A DNA stretch of 64,000 nt from Flavobacterium sp. UBA7665. Its GTDB lineage: Bacteria; Bacteroidota; Bacteroidia; Flavobacteriales; Flavobacteriaceae. A program made the position numbers and the translations under genes. The stretch covers positions 1 to 64,000 of the forward strand of contig DLHP01000004.1 in NCBI GenBank assembly GCA_002483285.1. Reading direction: 5' to 3'. The number at the start of each line of letters is the position of its first letter. Within the stretch, counting starts at the first letter, position 1. Below the pieces are notes generated by a model, which saw only the letters and a list, made by a program, of their open reading frames with translations, did not search any database and was not told the origin of the DNA. Shown piece by piece: positions 36,602-46,235 of this stretch.

Positions 36602-38503
36602 ATGACAACAGGAAAAATTAATGTTTCGGTAGAAAACATCTTTCCCCTTATCAAAAAGTTCTTATACAGCGATCACGAAATCTTTTTGCGTGAACTCGTT
36701 TCCAACGGAACCGACGCGACCCTCAAACTCAAACACCTCACGAGCATCGGCGAAGCCAAGACCGAATATGGCAACCCGATTATCGAAATCAAAATCGACA
36801 AGGAAAACAAAAAACTCCACATCATCGACCAGGGAATCGGTATGACAGCCGAAGAAGTCGAGAAGTACATCAACCAGGTGGCATTTTCAGGCGCCGAGGA
36901 ATTCCTTGACAAATACAAAGACACCGCGAAAGATTCGGGAATCATCGGTCATTTCGGTCTCGGATTCTACTCGGCATTCATGGTAGCCGAGAAAGTAGAG
37001 ATCATCACCAAATCCTACAAAGACGAACCCGCAGCACACTGGACTTGTGATGGAAGCCCCGAATTTACTTTGGAGCCATCCGACAAAACCACGCGCGGTA
37101 CCGAAATCATTCTGCACATCGCCGAAGATTCAATCGAATTCCTCGAAGATTCAAAAATCAGCGGGCTTTTGAACAAGTACAACAAGTTCATGCCGATTCC
37201 GATTAAATTCGGCACCAAGACCGAAAAGATTGAGCAGAAAAAAGGCGAATCGGTCGATGCCGAAGACAAAGAAGAATTGTTCAAAACCGCCGAAGTAGAT
37301 AACATCATCAACAACCCCAATCCGGCCTGGACCAAAGCGCCGACAGAGTTGACAGATGAGGATTACAAAAACTTCTACCACGAATTGTACCCGATGCAAT
37401 TTGAGGAGCCGTTGTTCAACATCCACCTCAACGTAGATTATCCGTTCAATTTGACCGGGATTTTATACTTCCCGAAATTGGGATCGGACATGCAAATCCA
37501 GAAAGACAAAATCCAATTGTACCAAAACCAGGTATACGTGACCGACAATGTAGAGGGAATTGTTCCAGAATTTTTGATGATGCTCAAAGGCGTCGTCGAT
37601 TCTCCAGACATTCCGCTCAACGTGTCGCGTTCTTATTTGCAAGCCGACGGAAACGTCAAGAAAATCTCGAATTACATCACGCGCAAAGTAGCCGACAAAC
37701 TCAAATCGTTGTTTACCGAAAACCGCGAAGACTTTGAGAAAAAATGGAACGACATTAAAATCGTGCTCGAATACGGTATGCTGTCTGAAGACAAATTTTA
37801 CGAAAAAGCCGGCGGGTTTACCTTGTATCCAACCGTTGACGATAAATATTTCACACTCGACGAACTCAAGGAAAATCTCAAAGATTCGCAAACCGACAAG
37901 AACGGCAAACTCGTTTTATTGTACGCCGGAAACAAGGATGCGCAACACTCTTACATTGAATCGGCTAAGGAAAAAGGATATGAAGTCTTGCTTTTGGATT
38001 CACCGATCATCTCGCATTTGATCCAGAAACTCGAGTCCGACAACAGCGATATTACCTTCGTTCGTGTCGATTCGGATCACATCGACAACCTCATCAAAAA
38101 AGACGAAGAGGCCATTTCTAAATTGTCTGAGGAAGAGCAAACCAACCTCAAAACTGTCCTCGAAACCATCGTACCGCAACCCACGTATTCGGTGAAACTC
38201 GAAGCGCTAGACAGCAAAGCCGCGCCATTCATCATCACCCAACCTGAGTTCATGCGCCGTATGAAAGAAATGAGTCAAACCGGCGGCGGAGGTATGTTTG
38301 GTATGGGGAATTTCCCAGAGATGTACAATCTTGTGGTGAACACGAACTCTGAGTTCGCCGCAAACATCTTAAATACAACCGACAAAACCGCTCAGGAAAG
38401 CCTTGTCAAACAAGCTTTGGATCTCGCGAAACTTTCGCAAAATCTGCTTAAAGGCGAAGAACTTACTGCTTTTGTGAAGCGCAGTTTTGAACTAATCAAA
38501 TAA
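36602..38503 (+). CDS. htpG: Molecular chaperone HtpG (HSP90)
   Basis: The N-terminal GHKL ATPase has LFLRELVSNGTDATLK, IIDQGIGMTAEEV and GHFGLGFYSAFMVA. The middle domain has LYFPKLGSDMQIQKDKIQLYQNQVYVTD and the catalytic arginine region LNVSRSYLQ. A C-terminal dimerisation domain ends in FVKRSFELIK. 633 residues, within the family range. Cytoplasmic ATP-dependent folding helper. It is monocistronic, with its own bidirectional terminator. Confidence 0.97.
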   Translation: MTTGKINVSVENIFPLIKKFLYSDHEIFLRELVSNGTDATLKLKHLTSIGEAKTEYGNPIIEIKIDKENKKLHIIDQGIGMTAEEVEKYINQVAFSGAEEFLDKYKDTAKDSGIIGHFGLGFYSAFMVAEKVEIITKSYKDEPAAHWTCDGSPEFTLEPSDKTTRGTEIILHIAEDSIEFLEDSKISGLLNKYNKFMPIPIKFGTKTEKIEQKKGESVDAEDKEELFKTAEVDNIINNPNPAWTKAPTELTDEDYKNFYHELYPMQFEEPLFNIHLNVDYPFNLTGILYFPKLGSDMQIQKDKIQLYQNQVYVTDNVEGIVPEFLMMLKGVVDSPDIPLNVSRSYLQADGNVKKISNYITRKVADKLKSLFTENREDFEKKWNDIKIVLEYGMLSEDKFYEKAGGFTLYPTVDDKYFTLDELKENLKDSQTDKNGKLVLLYAGNKDAQHSYIESAKEKGYEVLLLDSPIISHLIQKLESDNSDITFVRVDSDHIDNLIKKDEEAISKLSEEEQTNLKTVLETIVPQPTYSVKLEALDSKAAPFIITQPEFMRRMKEMSQTGGGGMFGMGNFPEMYNLVVNTNSEFAANILNTTDKTAQESLVKQALDLAKLSQNLLKGEELTAFVKRSFELIK

Positions 38504-38523
38504 ACGTATTGGTTATTGAAACG

Positions 38524-38555
38524 AAAAAGCCTGTGGAGATTTTCACAGGCTTTTT
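38524..38555. terminator. Bidirectional terminator after htpG
   Basis: AAAAAGCCTGTG (38524-38535) pairs with CACAGGCTTTTT (38544-38555) around an 8-nt loop, followed by further T residues. Confidence 0.92.
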
Positions 38556-38633
38556 TTATCTTCATGTTCCTGCAGGACAATCTTTTATGAAAATTTCCAT
38601 ATTTTCTGCATGTTGGTTTTTAATCTTTTTTTT

Positions 38634-38716
38634 AGGGACAACATCGCCCCTTCCCTGAAGGCAATCTACGATTTCTAGCGTAATCTCCATAGCAGAGAAT
38701 CTACATCAGATGTTAA
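38634..38716. repeat. Three-copy structured intergenic element, copy C
   Basis: Core GCCCCTTCCCTGAAGG at 38646-38661. AGGGA (38634-38638) pairs with TCCCT (38652-38656), or CCTTC with GAAGG. The third stem is GATTTCT (38670-38676) with AGAATC (38696-38701), one bulged base. The bases differ from copies A and B but still pair. 78 nt past the htpG terminator and 7 nt from the stop of the minus-strand adhesin gene. Confidence 0.7.
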
Positions 38717-38723
38717 ATCAACA

Positions 38724-41700
38724 CTAACGTTTAAGTGCGAAATGCGAATTGAATTCTTTTCGAACGCTGTTCTTGTCAGTGTACAAGAGCTTGAACCAAT
38801 AATCGGTTCCAGGCATTGGCGTTCCGTTGTACGTTCCGTCCCAGCCCTGCCCTAGCGGCGAAATCTGTTTGAGCAGTTTTCCGTAGCGATCAAAGATGTA
38901 GATTTCGGCTTTGTTCGCAGTAGTAAGTCCTTCTATGTTCCAGAAATCGTGGTATCCATCGTTGTTTGGGGTAAAAAACTTCGGGTAGTTGAGTGCCGTT
39001 ACCGTCAGGGTAAATTCATTGCAACCCAGGTTGTCCTTAACGTGTACAGTGTATTCTCCACCTTCATAAATATCGAAAATATTGCTGGCTTGGTAAGCCC
39101 CATCGTTGAGTTGGTATTCGTAACTGCCGAGTCCGCCAATTACGGTGACCACAATCTGCTGTGCGTCGGCAAAATCATTGGTCACTTGTACCGTGGCGGT
39201 GGCCGGCAAAACCGCTTGTACATCGGCAATAATCGTACGGGTTACGCAACCGGTAAGTGCATTGGTAGCTTCTACGGTGTAAATTCCAGGCTCGGTGGCA
39301 ACATAAAAATCGGCGGTGTTGGCAATCGGGTTGCCGTTGAAGAACCATGCAAAAGTATACTGAGACACCGAGAGATTCGTATTAATCGTAGTTGAAGTCG
39401 CCGCATTCCCCGCCTTATCAATACAAATGAAATAAGTCTCATTTTTAGTCTCAGGATCAAGTACATTAATCGTAAGCGAATTGATAGTGGCACACAACCC
39501 AGCGATCGGTGTAAAGGTATAAGTCGTCGTATTCATGTTGTCTATCGCTGGCGACCAGGTGCCCGGAATGCCATTCTGGGAAACAACCGGCAACGAAGCG
39601 AGCGGTTCGCCCCGACAAATGAAAACGGGAATTGTCGCAGCATCAAACAACGGAATGATTGGGTCGTTCACTGTAATTCCCAATAGTGCATTGACCGCGC
39701 ATTGTCCCGGATTGGGCGTGAAAGTATAAGTGGTCGACTGCAGGTTGTCGAGCGCCGGTGACCAGCTTCCGGTGATACCGTTGTTGGAAACCGTTGGCAA
39801 TGGCGGTAACGGATCGCCGCCGCAAATCAATTGGTTGATTCCGGTAAAGATGGGCACAATGGCATTGGTTACTATAACGGTAAAATTCACTGTGCTCGCA
39901 CATTGTCCGGCAGTGGGCGTAAAAGTATAGGTGGTCGTAGCGAGGTTGTTTGGTGCTGGCGACCAGGTTCCGCTGATTCCATTGGTAGACGTTGCAGGCA
40001 GGACGATTGGCGTACCGGTGCAGACTGGCGTGGTAATATTGAACGTAGGCGTCACCAGAGGTCTTACCGTAATGGTCAAAGTCGTTGTAGCTGCGCATTG
40101 TCCTGGGTTCGGGGTAAACGTGTAAGTCAACGTCGCCGCATTGTTGAAAGCCGGAGACCAGGTTCCCGTAATACCGTTGGTTGAAGTGCCCTGAAGCGGA
40201 TTGGCAGCGCCGGTACAAATCGGCGCAATAGCAGCAAAAGAGGGAGTTGTCAGCGGATTTACCGTCACAGTCAAGGTCGCTGCCGATGCGCATTGTCCTG
40301 CATTTGGTGTAAATGTATAAGTCGCTGTCGATGCATTGTTGAAAGCCGGTGACCAGGTTCCTGTAATGCTGTTCGTCGAAGTGGCAGGAAGCGGATTGGC
40401 TGCGCCCGTGCAAATGGGTGCGATAGCAGCAAAAGTTGGTAGTGTCGCTGGATTTACCGTAACGGTCAAAGTCGTTGTCGATGCGCATTGTCCAGCGTTG
40501 GGTGTGAACGTGTAAGTTCCCGTCGCCGCACTGTTGAACGCCGGAGACCAGGTTCCCGTAATGCTGTTCGTTGATGTAGTCGGAAGCGGATTGGCTGCGC
40601 CCGCACAAATCGGCGCGATGACCGCGAAAGTCGGTGTTGTTGCGGGATTTACCGTCACGGCCAAAGTTGTTGTCGATGCGCATTGTCCCGCATTCGGCGT
40701 AAAAGTGTAAGTTCCCGTCGCCGCGCTATTGAACGCCGGAGACCAGGTTCCCGTAATACTGTTCGTTGATGTAGTCGGAAGCGGATTCGCCGCACCCGCA
40801 CAAACCGCAATCGGGTTGAACGTTGGCGTGGTCAAAGCAGTAACCGTCACAGTCAAGGTCGTTGTCGCAGCACATTGTCCCGCGTTGGGTGTAAAGGTAT
40901 AGGTTGCTGTCGCTGCATTGTTGAAAGCCGGTGACCAGGTTCCTGTAATACTGTTGGTAGAAGTCGCCGGAAGCGGATTAGCCGCACCCGTACAAACCGC
41001 AATCGGGTTGAACGTTGGCGTGGTCAACGCAGTAACCGTAACAGCCAAAATGGTTGTCGATGCGCATTGTCCCGCGTTGGGTGTAAAGGTATAGGTTGCC
41101 GTCGCCGAATTGTTGAAAGCCGGTGACCAGGTTCCCGTAATACTATTTGTTGAAGTCGTCGGAAGCGGATTAGCAGCACCCGCACAAACCGTAATCGGAT
41201 TGAATGTCGGCGTTATCGAAGAAGTCACCGTCACCGCCAATGTAGTCGTTGACGCGCACTGTCCCGCATTTGGGGTAAATGTATAAGTCGCCGTAGCCGC
41301 ATTGTTGAAAGCCGGTGACCAGGTTCCCGTAATACTATTTATTGAAGTCGTGGGAAGCGGATCGGCTGCGCCCGTACAAACCGTAATCGGATTGAATGTC
41401 GGAGTTATCGAAGAAGTCACCGTCACCGCCAAAGTAGTTGTTGACGCACATTGTCCCGCGTTCGGTGTAAAGGTATAGGTTGCCGTCGCCGCGTTGTTGA
41501 AAGCCGGTGACCAGGTTCCCGTAATACTATTTGTTGACGTCGCCGGAAGCGGATTGGCTGCACCAGGACATACCGAAATGGCGTTGAAAGTCGGCGTGAC
41601 CAAAGAAGTCACCGTCACGCTCAAAGTCGTCGTGGTGGCGCATTGTCCTGCGGTCGGTGTGAACGTGTATGTTGCTGTCGTTGCATTGTTGAACGCCGGT

Positions 41701-42689
41701 GACCAGGTTCCCGTGATGCTGTTGGTTGAAGTGGTCGGAAGCGGATCGGCTGCGCCGGCACAAACCGTAATCGGATTAAAAGTTGGGGTTACGGTAGGAC
41801 TCACATTTACAACCACCGTGTCGGTAATGGTATTGCCGCAGCTGTTGGTCACCGACAACGTCAGAGTAATACTACCTGTGGCGGTTCCTGCCAAAGTGTA
41901 ATTGGTTACCAGTGCAGCAGGCGTTGAAAACGTTCCGCTTGGGGCCGTCCATCCGTTGATTGTTGCCGCACCTACAGCGGTTCCTGTAAGTGAAATCACA
42001 TCGCCCGGACAGGCCGTGACCGGTGTGCTTCCCGCATCGACAGAGAAAACTTCTACTGGTGCCACACAACCCGGATTGGTATAAGAAGGCGTACCCGTTG
42101 GCGTAAAATTCGCAGTCGCACCTTGATTGGGCGATAAGTTCGAACGTTCGTACGAAACCGTATCGGTACAACCGCCGCCGAAGCTCATGGATAGTGTGCG
42201 GATTCCCGGCGTCGCATTGTAATTGCCAAAATGACCTGCGGTGACCGTAGTGTTGTCCTGGAAAATAACGTAAATGTTTTGGGTAATGGCGCCAAATACG
42301 TTGGCCGTTGCCGAAAAATTCTGGCTCGTAATGAGTACGACTTCGGCATTTGCAGGAATTACGCCACCCGTTGGTTCGATCAATTGGCCGCAACCTCCAG
42401 CCAGTGCGATGTCGGCGTTGATTGCTGCCACGCTGGCCGCAGTTGTCGCGTTCTGTACAAGTCCTTGCCAAGTCTGTGCGGGCCAGTTGACTGTTAATGT
42501 ACCTACATTGACGGGTGCTGCGCCTACCTTGAAACGCACCATCTCGTTATACCCTTCGGTTCCCGGCGAAGCGATACAAGCCGCCACCAATATACTTTCA
42601 ATCTGGAAACATTGCGAAACCGCCTTGGATGTCGGGACGACAAGCAGCAGCGCAAAGAAAAGCAACCTGATGGTAAATTTTATTTTCAT
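38724..42689 (-). CDS. Repeat adhesin with twelve Ig-like repeats and T9SS type B sorting domain
   Basis: Signal peptide (1-27, ending KAVSQ). The N-terminal 200-residue module (CFQIESILVAACIASPGTEG, EMVRFKVG, YERSNLSP) is shared with the next gene and may be lamin-tail-like. About residues 302-1080 hold twelve repeats of 64-69 residues of the form PTFNPIxVCxGAANPLPxTS, SITGTWSPAFNN, TYTFTPNAGQC. Several middle repeats are nearly identical at DNA level with a 192-bp period (for example at 40938, 41130, 41322, 41514, 41706). The C-terminus (FFTPNNDGYHDFWNIEG, FDRYGKLL, HFALKR) is a type B T9SS domain. ATG 42689 gives 1321 residues. Confidence 0.9.
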   Translation of the reverse strand: MKIKFTIRLLFFALLLVVPTSKAVSQCFQIESILVAACIASPGTEGYNEMVRFKVGAAPVNVGTLTVNWPAQTWQGLVQNATTAASVAAINADIALAGGCGQLIEPTGGVIPANAEVVLITSQNFSATANVFGAITQNIYVIFQDNTTVTAGHFGNYNATPGIRTLSMSFGGGCTDTVSYERSNLSPNQGATANFTPTGTPSYTNPGCVAPVEVFSVDAGSTPVTACPGDVISLTGTAVGAATINGWTAPSGTFSTPAALVTNYTLAGTATGSITLTLSVTNSCGNTITDTVVVNVSPTVTPTFNPITVCAGAADPLPTTSTNSITGTWSPAFNNATTATYTFTPTAGQCATTTTLSVTVTSLVTPTFNAISVCPGAANPLPATSTNSITGTWSPAFNNAATATYTFTPNAGQCASTTTLAVTVTSSITPTFNPITVCTGAADPLPTTSINSITGTWSPAFNNAATATYTFTPNAGQCASTTTLAVTVTSSITPTFNPITVCAGAANPLPTTSTNSITGTWSPAFNNSATATYTFTPNAGQCASTTILAVTVTALTTPTFNPIAVCTGAANPLPATSTNSITGTWSPAFNNAATATYTFTPNAGQCAATTTLTVTVTALTTPTFNPIAVCAGAANPLPTTSTNSITGTWSPAFNSAATGTYTFTPNAGQCASTTTLAVTVNPATTPTFAVIAPICAGAANPLPTTSTNSITGTWSPAFNSAATGTYTFTPNAGQCASTTTLTVTVNPATLPTFAAIAPICTGAANPLPATSTNSITGTWSPAFNNASTATYTFTPNAGQCASAATLTVTVNPLTTPSFAAIAPICTGAANPLQGTSTNGITGTWSPAFNNAATLTYTFTPNPGQCAATTTLTITVRPLVTPTFNITTPVCTGTPIVLPATSTNGISGTWSPAPNNLATTTYTFTPTAGQCASTVNFTVIVTNAIVPIFTGINQLICGGDPLPPLPTVSNNGITGSWSPALDNLQSTTYTFTPNPGQCAVNALLGITVNDPIIPLFDAATIPVFICRGEPLASLPVVSQNGIPGTWSPAIDNMNTTTYTFTPIAGLCATINSLTINVLDPETKNETYFICIDKAGNAATSTTINTNLSVSQYTFAWFFNGNPIANTADFYVATEPGIYTVEATNALTGCVTRTIIADVQAVLPATATVQVTNDFADAQQIVVTVIGGLGSYEYQLNDGAYQASNIFDIYEGGEYTVHVKDNLGCNEFTLTVTALNYPKFFTPNNDGYHDFWNIEGLTTANKAEIYIFDRYGKLLKQISPLGQGWDGTYNGTPMPGTDYWFKLLYTDKNSVRKEFNSHFALKR
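39590..41800 (-). repeat. Tandem 192/195-bp coding repeats
   Basis: The phrase ACCAGGTTCCCGT or a one-base variant recurs at 40356, 40551, 40746, 40938, 41130, 41322, 41514 and 41706 (+ strand positions of GGTTC), giving steps of 195, 195, 192, 192, 192, 192 and 192 bp. The 195-bp units carry one extra codon (IAPICAG versus ITVCAG). Outer units have diverged further. Near-identity of the inner units points to recent duplication or conversion. Confidence 0.85.
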
Positions 42690-42761
42690 TTCAGAGATCC
42701 GATAGCAAGTTTGGTGCAGGGCCAATCCTGGTCTAAACGCAGGAATCCCTAAATTATTTGG

Positions 42762-45608
42762 CTATTGTTGTTTGTTGACGTAAATCCAACCCGTTTTGGC
42801 ACTTGCGGCGCCGTTAAACTCGATGACATAATAATAGGTCGCATCCGGAAGTTCCTTTCCGTCATCGGCTTGACCGTACCATTCGTTCACGTAAGACTGC
42901 TTAGAATAGACTTTGGTTCCGTAACGGTTAAAAATACTCAGGCGTTTGACGTCGAGTAAGGCCAGGTCGAAAAAGTCATTCTTGGCATCTGCATTTGGCG
43001 AAATTCCTTTCTGGATGTTACAATAGATGGTTTCAACGGTGTACGATTTCGTTTTGGTACAACCTTCTATAGAAGTTACCGTAAGGGTAAATGTCTGTGG
43101 AAAAGTTTCTGTTTGCACCGTTCCGTTAACGTACGCCGAAACATCAAAAGTCGAACTATTGCTGCCTATCGTCTGTCCCAGTGCATTCTGCCACTCAAAA
43201 TCAGAATCGCTTTCGTCAAACAGGTTGTCTATAACATGAGATTCCAATACGTAATTGGCGCCCACGCATTTGGCCGAAATCGTAAAATCGAAACCGTCGC
43301 TTACAATGATAGTAGTGGTCGCGGTAGTGGCGCATTGTCCTGCATCGGGCGTGAAAGTGTAGGTGGTGGTAGCCATATTGTTAAGCGCCGGAGCCCAGTT
43401 TCCTGTGATGCCATTCATTGAGGTCGTGGGCAACGGAAACAAAGCACTGCCAGCGCAAACGGGTGCGAGTGCAGTAAAGGTCGGAACGGTATTGGGCTGG
43501 TTCACCACTATGGTCATGCTTGCCGTTACCGGACACAAGCCTACATTAGGCGTAAAAGTATAGGTAGTCGTTTGGGTATTGTTGATTGCGGGCGACCAAC
43601 TTCCCGTAATGCCGTTGTTGGAAGTTGTAGGCAAGGCGGCAAGCGCATCTCCGCTACAAATCGGGGCGACCTGTGTAAAAGTTGGTGTGGTGCCAACATT
43701 TACAACCACCGTTAAAGTGGCAGCTATGGCGCATTGTCCGGCATCTGGCGTAAAAGTATAGGTCGTAGTCGCGGCGTTGTTAAAAACCGGTGACCAGGTT
43801 CCTGTAATGTTGTTGGTAGAAGTCGTCTGCAATGGATTGCCTGCAGCACCCGAACAAATCGGGGCAATCGGGTTAAACGTCGGAACCGTATTGGCCGGAT
43901 TCACTACGATGGTTAAGGTTGTTGTCGTGGCACATTGTCCGGTAGCAGGTGTGAAAGTATAAGTCGTCGTGGTGAGGTTATTGAGTGCTGGCGACCAGGT
44001 TCCTATAATGCCATTGGTGGAGGTTAATGGCAAAGGATTTAAAACCGTTCCGGCGCAAATCGCAGCCACAGCATTAAACGTTGGCGTCATCGAGGGATTG
44101 ACCGTAATGGTCAAAGTCGTTGACACGGCGCACTGGCCGGCATTCGGTGTAAAAGTATAGGTTGTTGTCGCTTGGTTGTTGATGGCCGGAGCCCAACTTC
44201 CTGTTATACCATTGGTAGCAGTCGTTGGCAACGGAGCAATGGTGGCGCCCGCGCAAACCGGTGTCAAAACGCTGAAAGTCGGAACCGTATTGCCCGGATT
44301 CACCGTGATGGTAAGTGTCGTTGAAGCGGCACATTGACCGGCATTTGGGGTAAAAGTATAGGTTGTCGTCGCTTGGTTGTTGAGTGCTGGTAACCAGGTT
44401 CCTGTAATCGAATTGGTGGATGTTGTAGGTAACGCGCTCAAAGTCGCCCCTGTACAAATCGCCGCAACAGGATTGAAAGTAGGAACCGTCAATTGATTTA
44501 CCGTAATGGTCAGCGTTGTCGAAACGGCGCATTGCCCGGTATTCGGAGTGAACGTGTAGGTCGTTGTTGCAGTATTGTTGATTGCGGGAGACCAGGTTCC
44601 CGTGATGCTATTATTAGAAGTCGTGGGTAATGGATTAATTGCCGAGCCTACACAAATCGGGGCCACCGCATTAAACGTAGGCGTTACCGATTGATTCACA
44701 TTGATGGTCACGATGTCGGTGATGGTGGCATTACAGGTATTGGTCGCGGTCAGCGTCAAAACAATCGTTCCCGAGGCATTGGCGGGTAAGGTGTAAGTGG
44801 TATTTAAAGATCCCGCTGCCGAAAAACTGCCAGAAAGCGCCGTCCATAAAACCGAAGTTTGCCCAACAGCAGTACCCGAAAGTGAAATCGTCGATCCCGG
44901 GCAAGCATTCACTTCAGTGATTCCCGCATCCACCGAAAAAATATCAACGGGCGCAACACAACCAGTATTCACATAAGTCGCCGCGCCAGCATCGGTGAAA
45001 TTGACGGTCGAACCATTCTGCAATGCTGCCGATCCGCCTTGCGTACCGTTGGTATTGACGAGCAAGGAACGCTCGTACGAAACCGTGTCGCTACAAGCAC
45101 CGAAGTTCATTGTAAGCGTACGGATTCCCGGATTGGCATTGTAATTCGCAAAGTGACCGGTCGTAGTAGACGGATTGTCCTGGAATAATATATATACGTT
45201 CTGTGTTAAAGCGCCAAAGACGTTAGCGGTCACGCCGAAATTAAAACTAGTGACCAGAATCACCTTGGCATTCGCCGGAAGCACGCCGCCGGTAGGCTCG
45301 AGGATATTCCCGCAACCGCCAGCCGCATCAACCTGCGCATTAAGGAGGGCTACTTTTGCCGCCGTGGCTGCGTTTTGTATCAAGCCTTCCCAGTTGTTGT
45401 TGGGCCAGGTTACCGATAAATTGCTCACGTTGAGTGGTGCGTTGCCCACTTTGAAACGGACCATTTCATTGAGCCCTTCGTCTGCTCCGGTATCACACGC
45501 GTCTACTAGGATGCTTTCAATCTGAAAACACTGTGAATAGGCGGTATGCGACGAAAAAACAAATAAAAAAGCAATCAGTAAGTAGCGTAAACGTAAAGCT
45601 GGAACCAT
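42762..45608 (-). CDS. Repeat adhesin with seven Ig-like repeats and T9SS type B sorting domain
   Basis: Paralogue of the 38724 gene. Signal peptide (1-25, ending AYSQ), then the same N-terminal module (CFQIESILVDACDTGADEGL, NEMVRFKVG, CSDTVSYERS). Seven repeats of about 66 residues run between the Cys at residues 319 and 718 and beyond (PTFNPVAAICTGATLSALPT, SITGTWLPALNN, TYTFTPNAGQC). A different pre-C-terminal module follows (ISAKCVGANYVLESHVIDN). The T9SS type B end reads KGISPNADAKNDFFDLALL and FNRYGTKVYSK. The repeats are more diverged than those of its neighbour. 948 residues. It is upstream of its paralogue on the same strand, 72 bp apart. Confidence 0.9.
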   Translation of the reverse strand: MVPALRLRYLLIAFLFVFSSHTAYSQCFQIESILVDACDTGADEGLNEMVRFKVGNAPLNVSNLSVTWPNNNWEGLIQNAATAAKVALLNAQVDAAGGCGNILEPTGGVLPANAKVILVTSFNFGVTANVFGALTQNVYILFQDNPSTTTGHFANYNANPGIRTLTMNFGACSDTVSYERSLLVNTNGTQGGSAALQNGSTVNFTDAGAATYVNTGCVAPVDIFSVDAGITEVNACPGSTISLSGTAVGQTSVLWTALSGSFSAAGSLNTTYTLPANASGTIVLTLTATNTCNATITDIVTINVNQSVTPTFNAVAPICVGSAINPLPTTSNNSITGTWSPAINNTATTTYTFTPNTGQCAVSTTLTITVNQLTVPTFNPVAAICTGATLSALPTTSTNSITGTWLPALNNQATTTYTFTPNAGQCAASTTLTITVNPGNTVPTFSVLTPVCAGATIAPLPTTATNGITGSWAPAINNQATTTYTFTPNAGQCAVSTTLTITVNPSMTPTFNAVAAICAGTVLNPLPLTSTNGIIGTWSPALNNLTTTTYTFTPATGQCATTTTLTIVVNPANTVPTFNPIAPICSGAAGNPLQTTSTNNITGTWSPVFNNAATTTYTFTPDAGQCAIAATLTVVVNVGTTPTFTQVAPICSGDALAALPTTSNNGITGSWSPAINNTQTTTYTFTPNVGLCPVTASMTIVVNQPNTVPTFTALAPVCAGSALFPLPTTSMNGITGNWAPALNNMATTTYTFTPDAGQCATTATTTIIVSDGFDFTISAKCVGANYVLESHVIDNLFDESDSDFEWQNALGQTIGSNSSTFDVSAYVNGTVQTETFPQTFTLTVTSIEGCTKTKSYTVETIYCNIQKGISPNADAKNDFFDLALLDVKRLSIFNRYGTKVYSKQSYVNEWYGQADDGKELPDATYYYVIEFNGAASAKTGWIYVNKQQ

Positions 45609-45839
45609 AGATACAAATTTTTTAAAGCGGGTGCTAATTTACTACATTTTTGTTTGTTAGTGGTTGTTAATTTTTTATTTAACTGTTAACGAATTGGTGC
45701 TAAGCGTCGCTGTATTTTGGATAAGTGCAAAAATCAAAGTCTAATTGCTGCTGATTTTCAAAATCGGCAACGATGTTTGTGTCAAATGGCTGGGTTTTGT
45801 ATTGGTTTTTTGGTTACATTCGTAATCAAATCGTACCAT

Positions 45840-46205
45840 ATGCAGTTACCGTGGCATCTTTATGTAATGGCTGTAATGTATATTCTTGCAGGAATCAATC
45901 ATTTCCGTAAGCCGCGATTGTATCTCAAGATTATCCCTCCTTATTTTCCGAAACCCAAATTGCTTAACGCCCTGAGCGGATTTGCAGAAATCGCCCTTGG
46001 AATTTTACTCTGTATTCCCGCAACGTCCCCTTACGCGGCCCTGGGCCTCATCGCGCTGCTCATTTGTGTCTTCCCTGCCAATTTGTTCATGTATCAAAAT
46101 GAGACGGCTCGACTCGGTTTTTCAAAATGGCTGTTGCTGCTGCGTTTGCCGTTACAGGTAGTGCTCATTATTTGGGCGTATGCCTATACTCCACTAATCA
46201 AATAA
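45840..46205 (+). CDS. DoxX-like small membrane protein
   Basis: About four membrane segments in 121 residues: LYVMAVMYILAGINHF, LLNALSGFAEIALGILLCIP, ALGLIALLICVFPANLFMY, LLLRLPLQVVLIIWAYAY. The order and the IAGINHFRKP and P-A-N-L-F-M motifs match DoxX/DoxD-like and MauE-type proteins. The function is not established. ATG 45840 is chosen because the 41 codons before it look untranslated. aqpZ follows 30 bp downstream, perhaps cotranscribed. Confidence 0.78.
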   Translation: MQLPWHLYVMAVMYILAGINHFRKPRLYLKIIPPYFPKPKLLNALSGFAEIALGILLCIPATSPYAALGLIALLICVFPANLFMYQNETARLGFSKWLLLLRLPLQVVLIIWAYAYTPLIK

Positions 46206-46235
46206 CCTCACCAATATTAACCAAAACCAAACATT

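Noticed and set aside
37463..37891. 142-codon minus-strand frame within htpG
   Set aside because: Antisense to a strongly conserved chaperone gene without supporting motifs.
38634..38716. Possible CRISPR-like interpretation of the three-copy element
   Set aside because: The copies are about 9-15 kb apart, singly placed, with no spacers or cas genes.
39643..40683. 346-codon minus-strand frame inside the repeat adhesin
   Set aside because: An alternative frame kept open by the 192-bp periodic repeat; its odd H/R/Y-rich repeats have no sense of their own.
45717..45842. Longer start for the DoxX-like gene
   Set aside because: The 41 extra codons contain no family-like sequence; the first membrane segment begins after ATG 45840.
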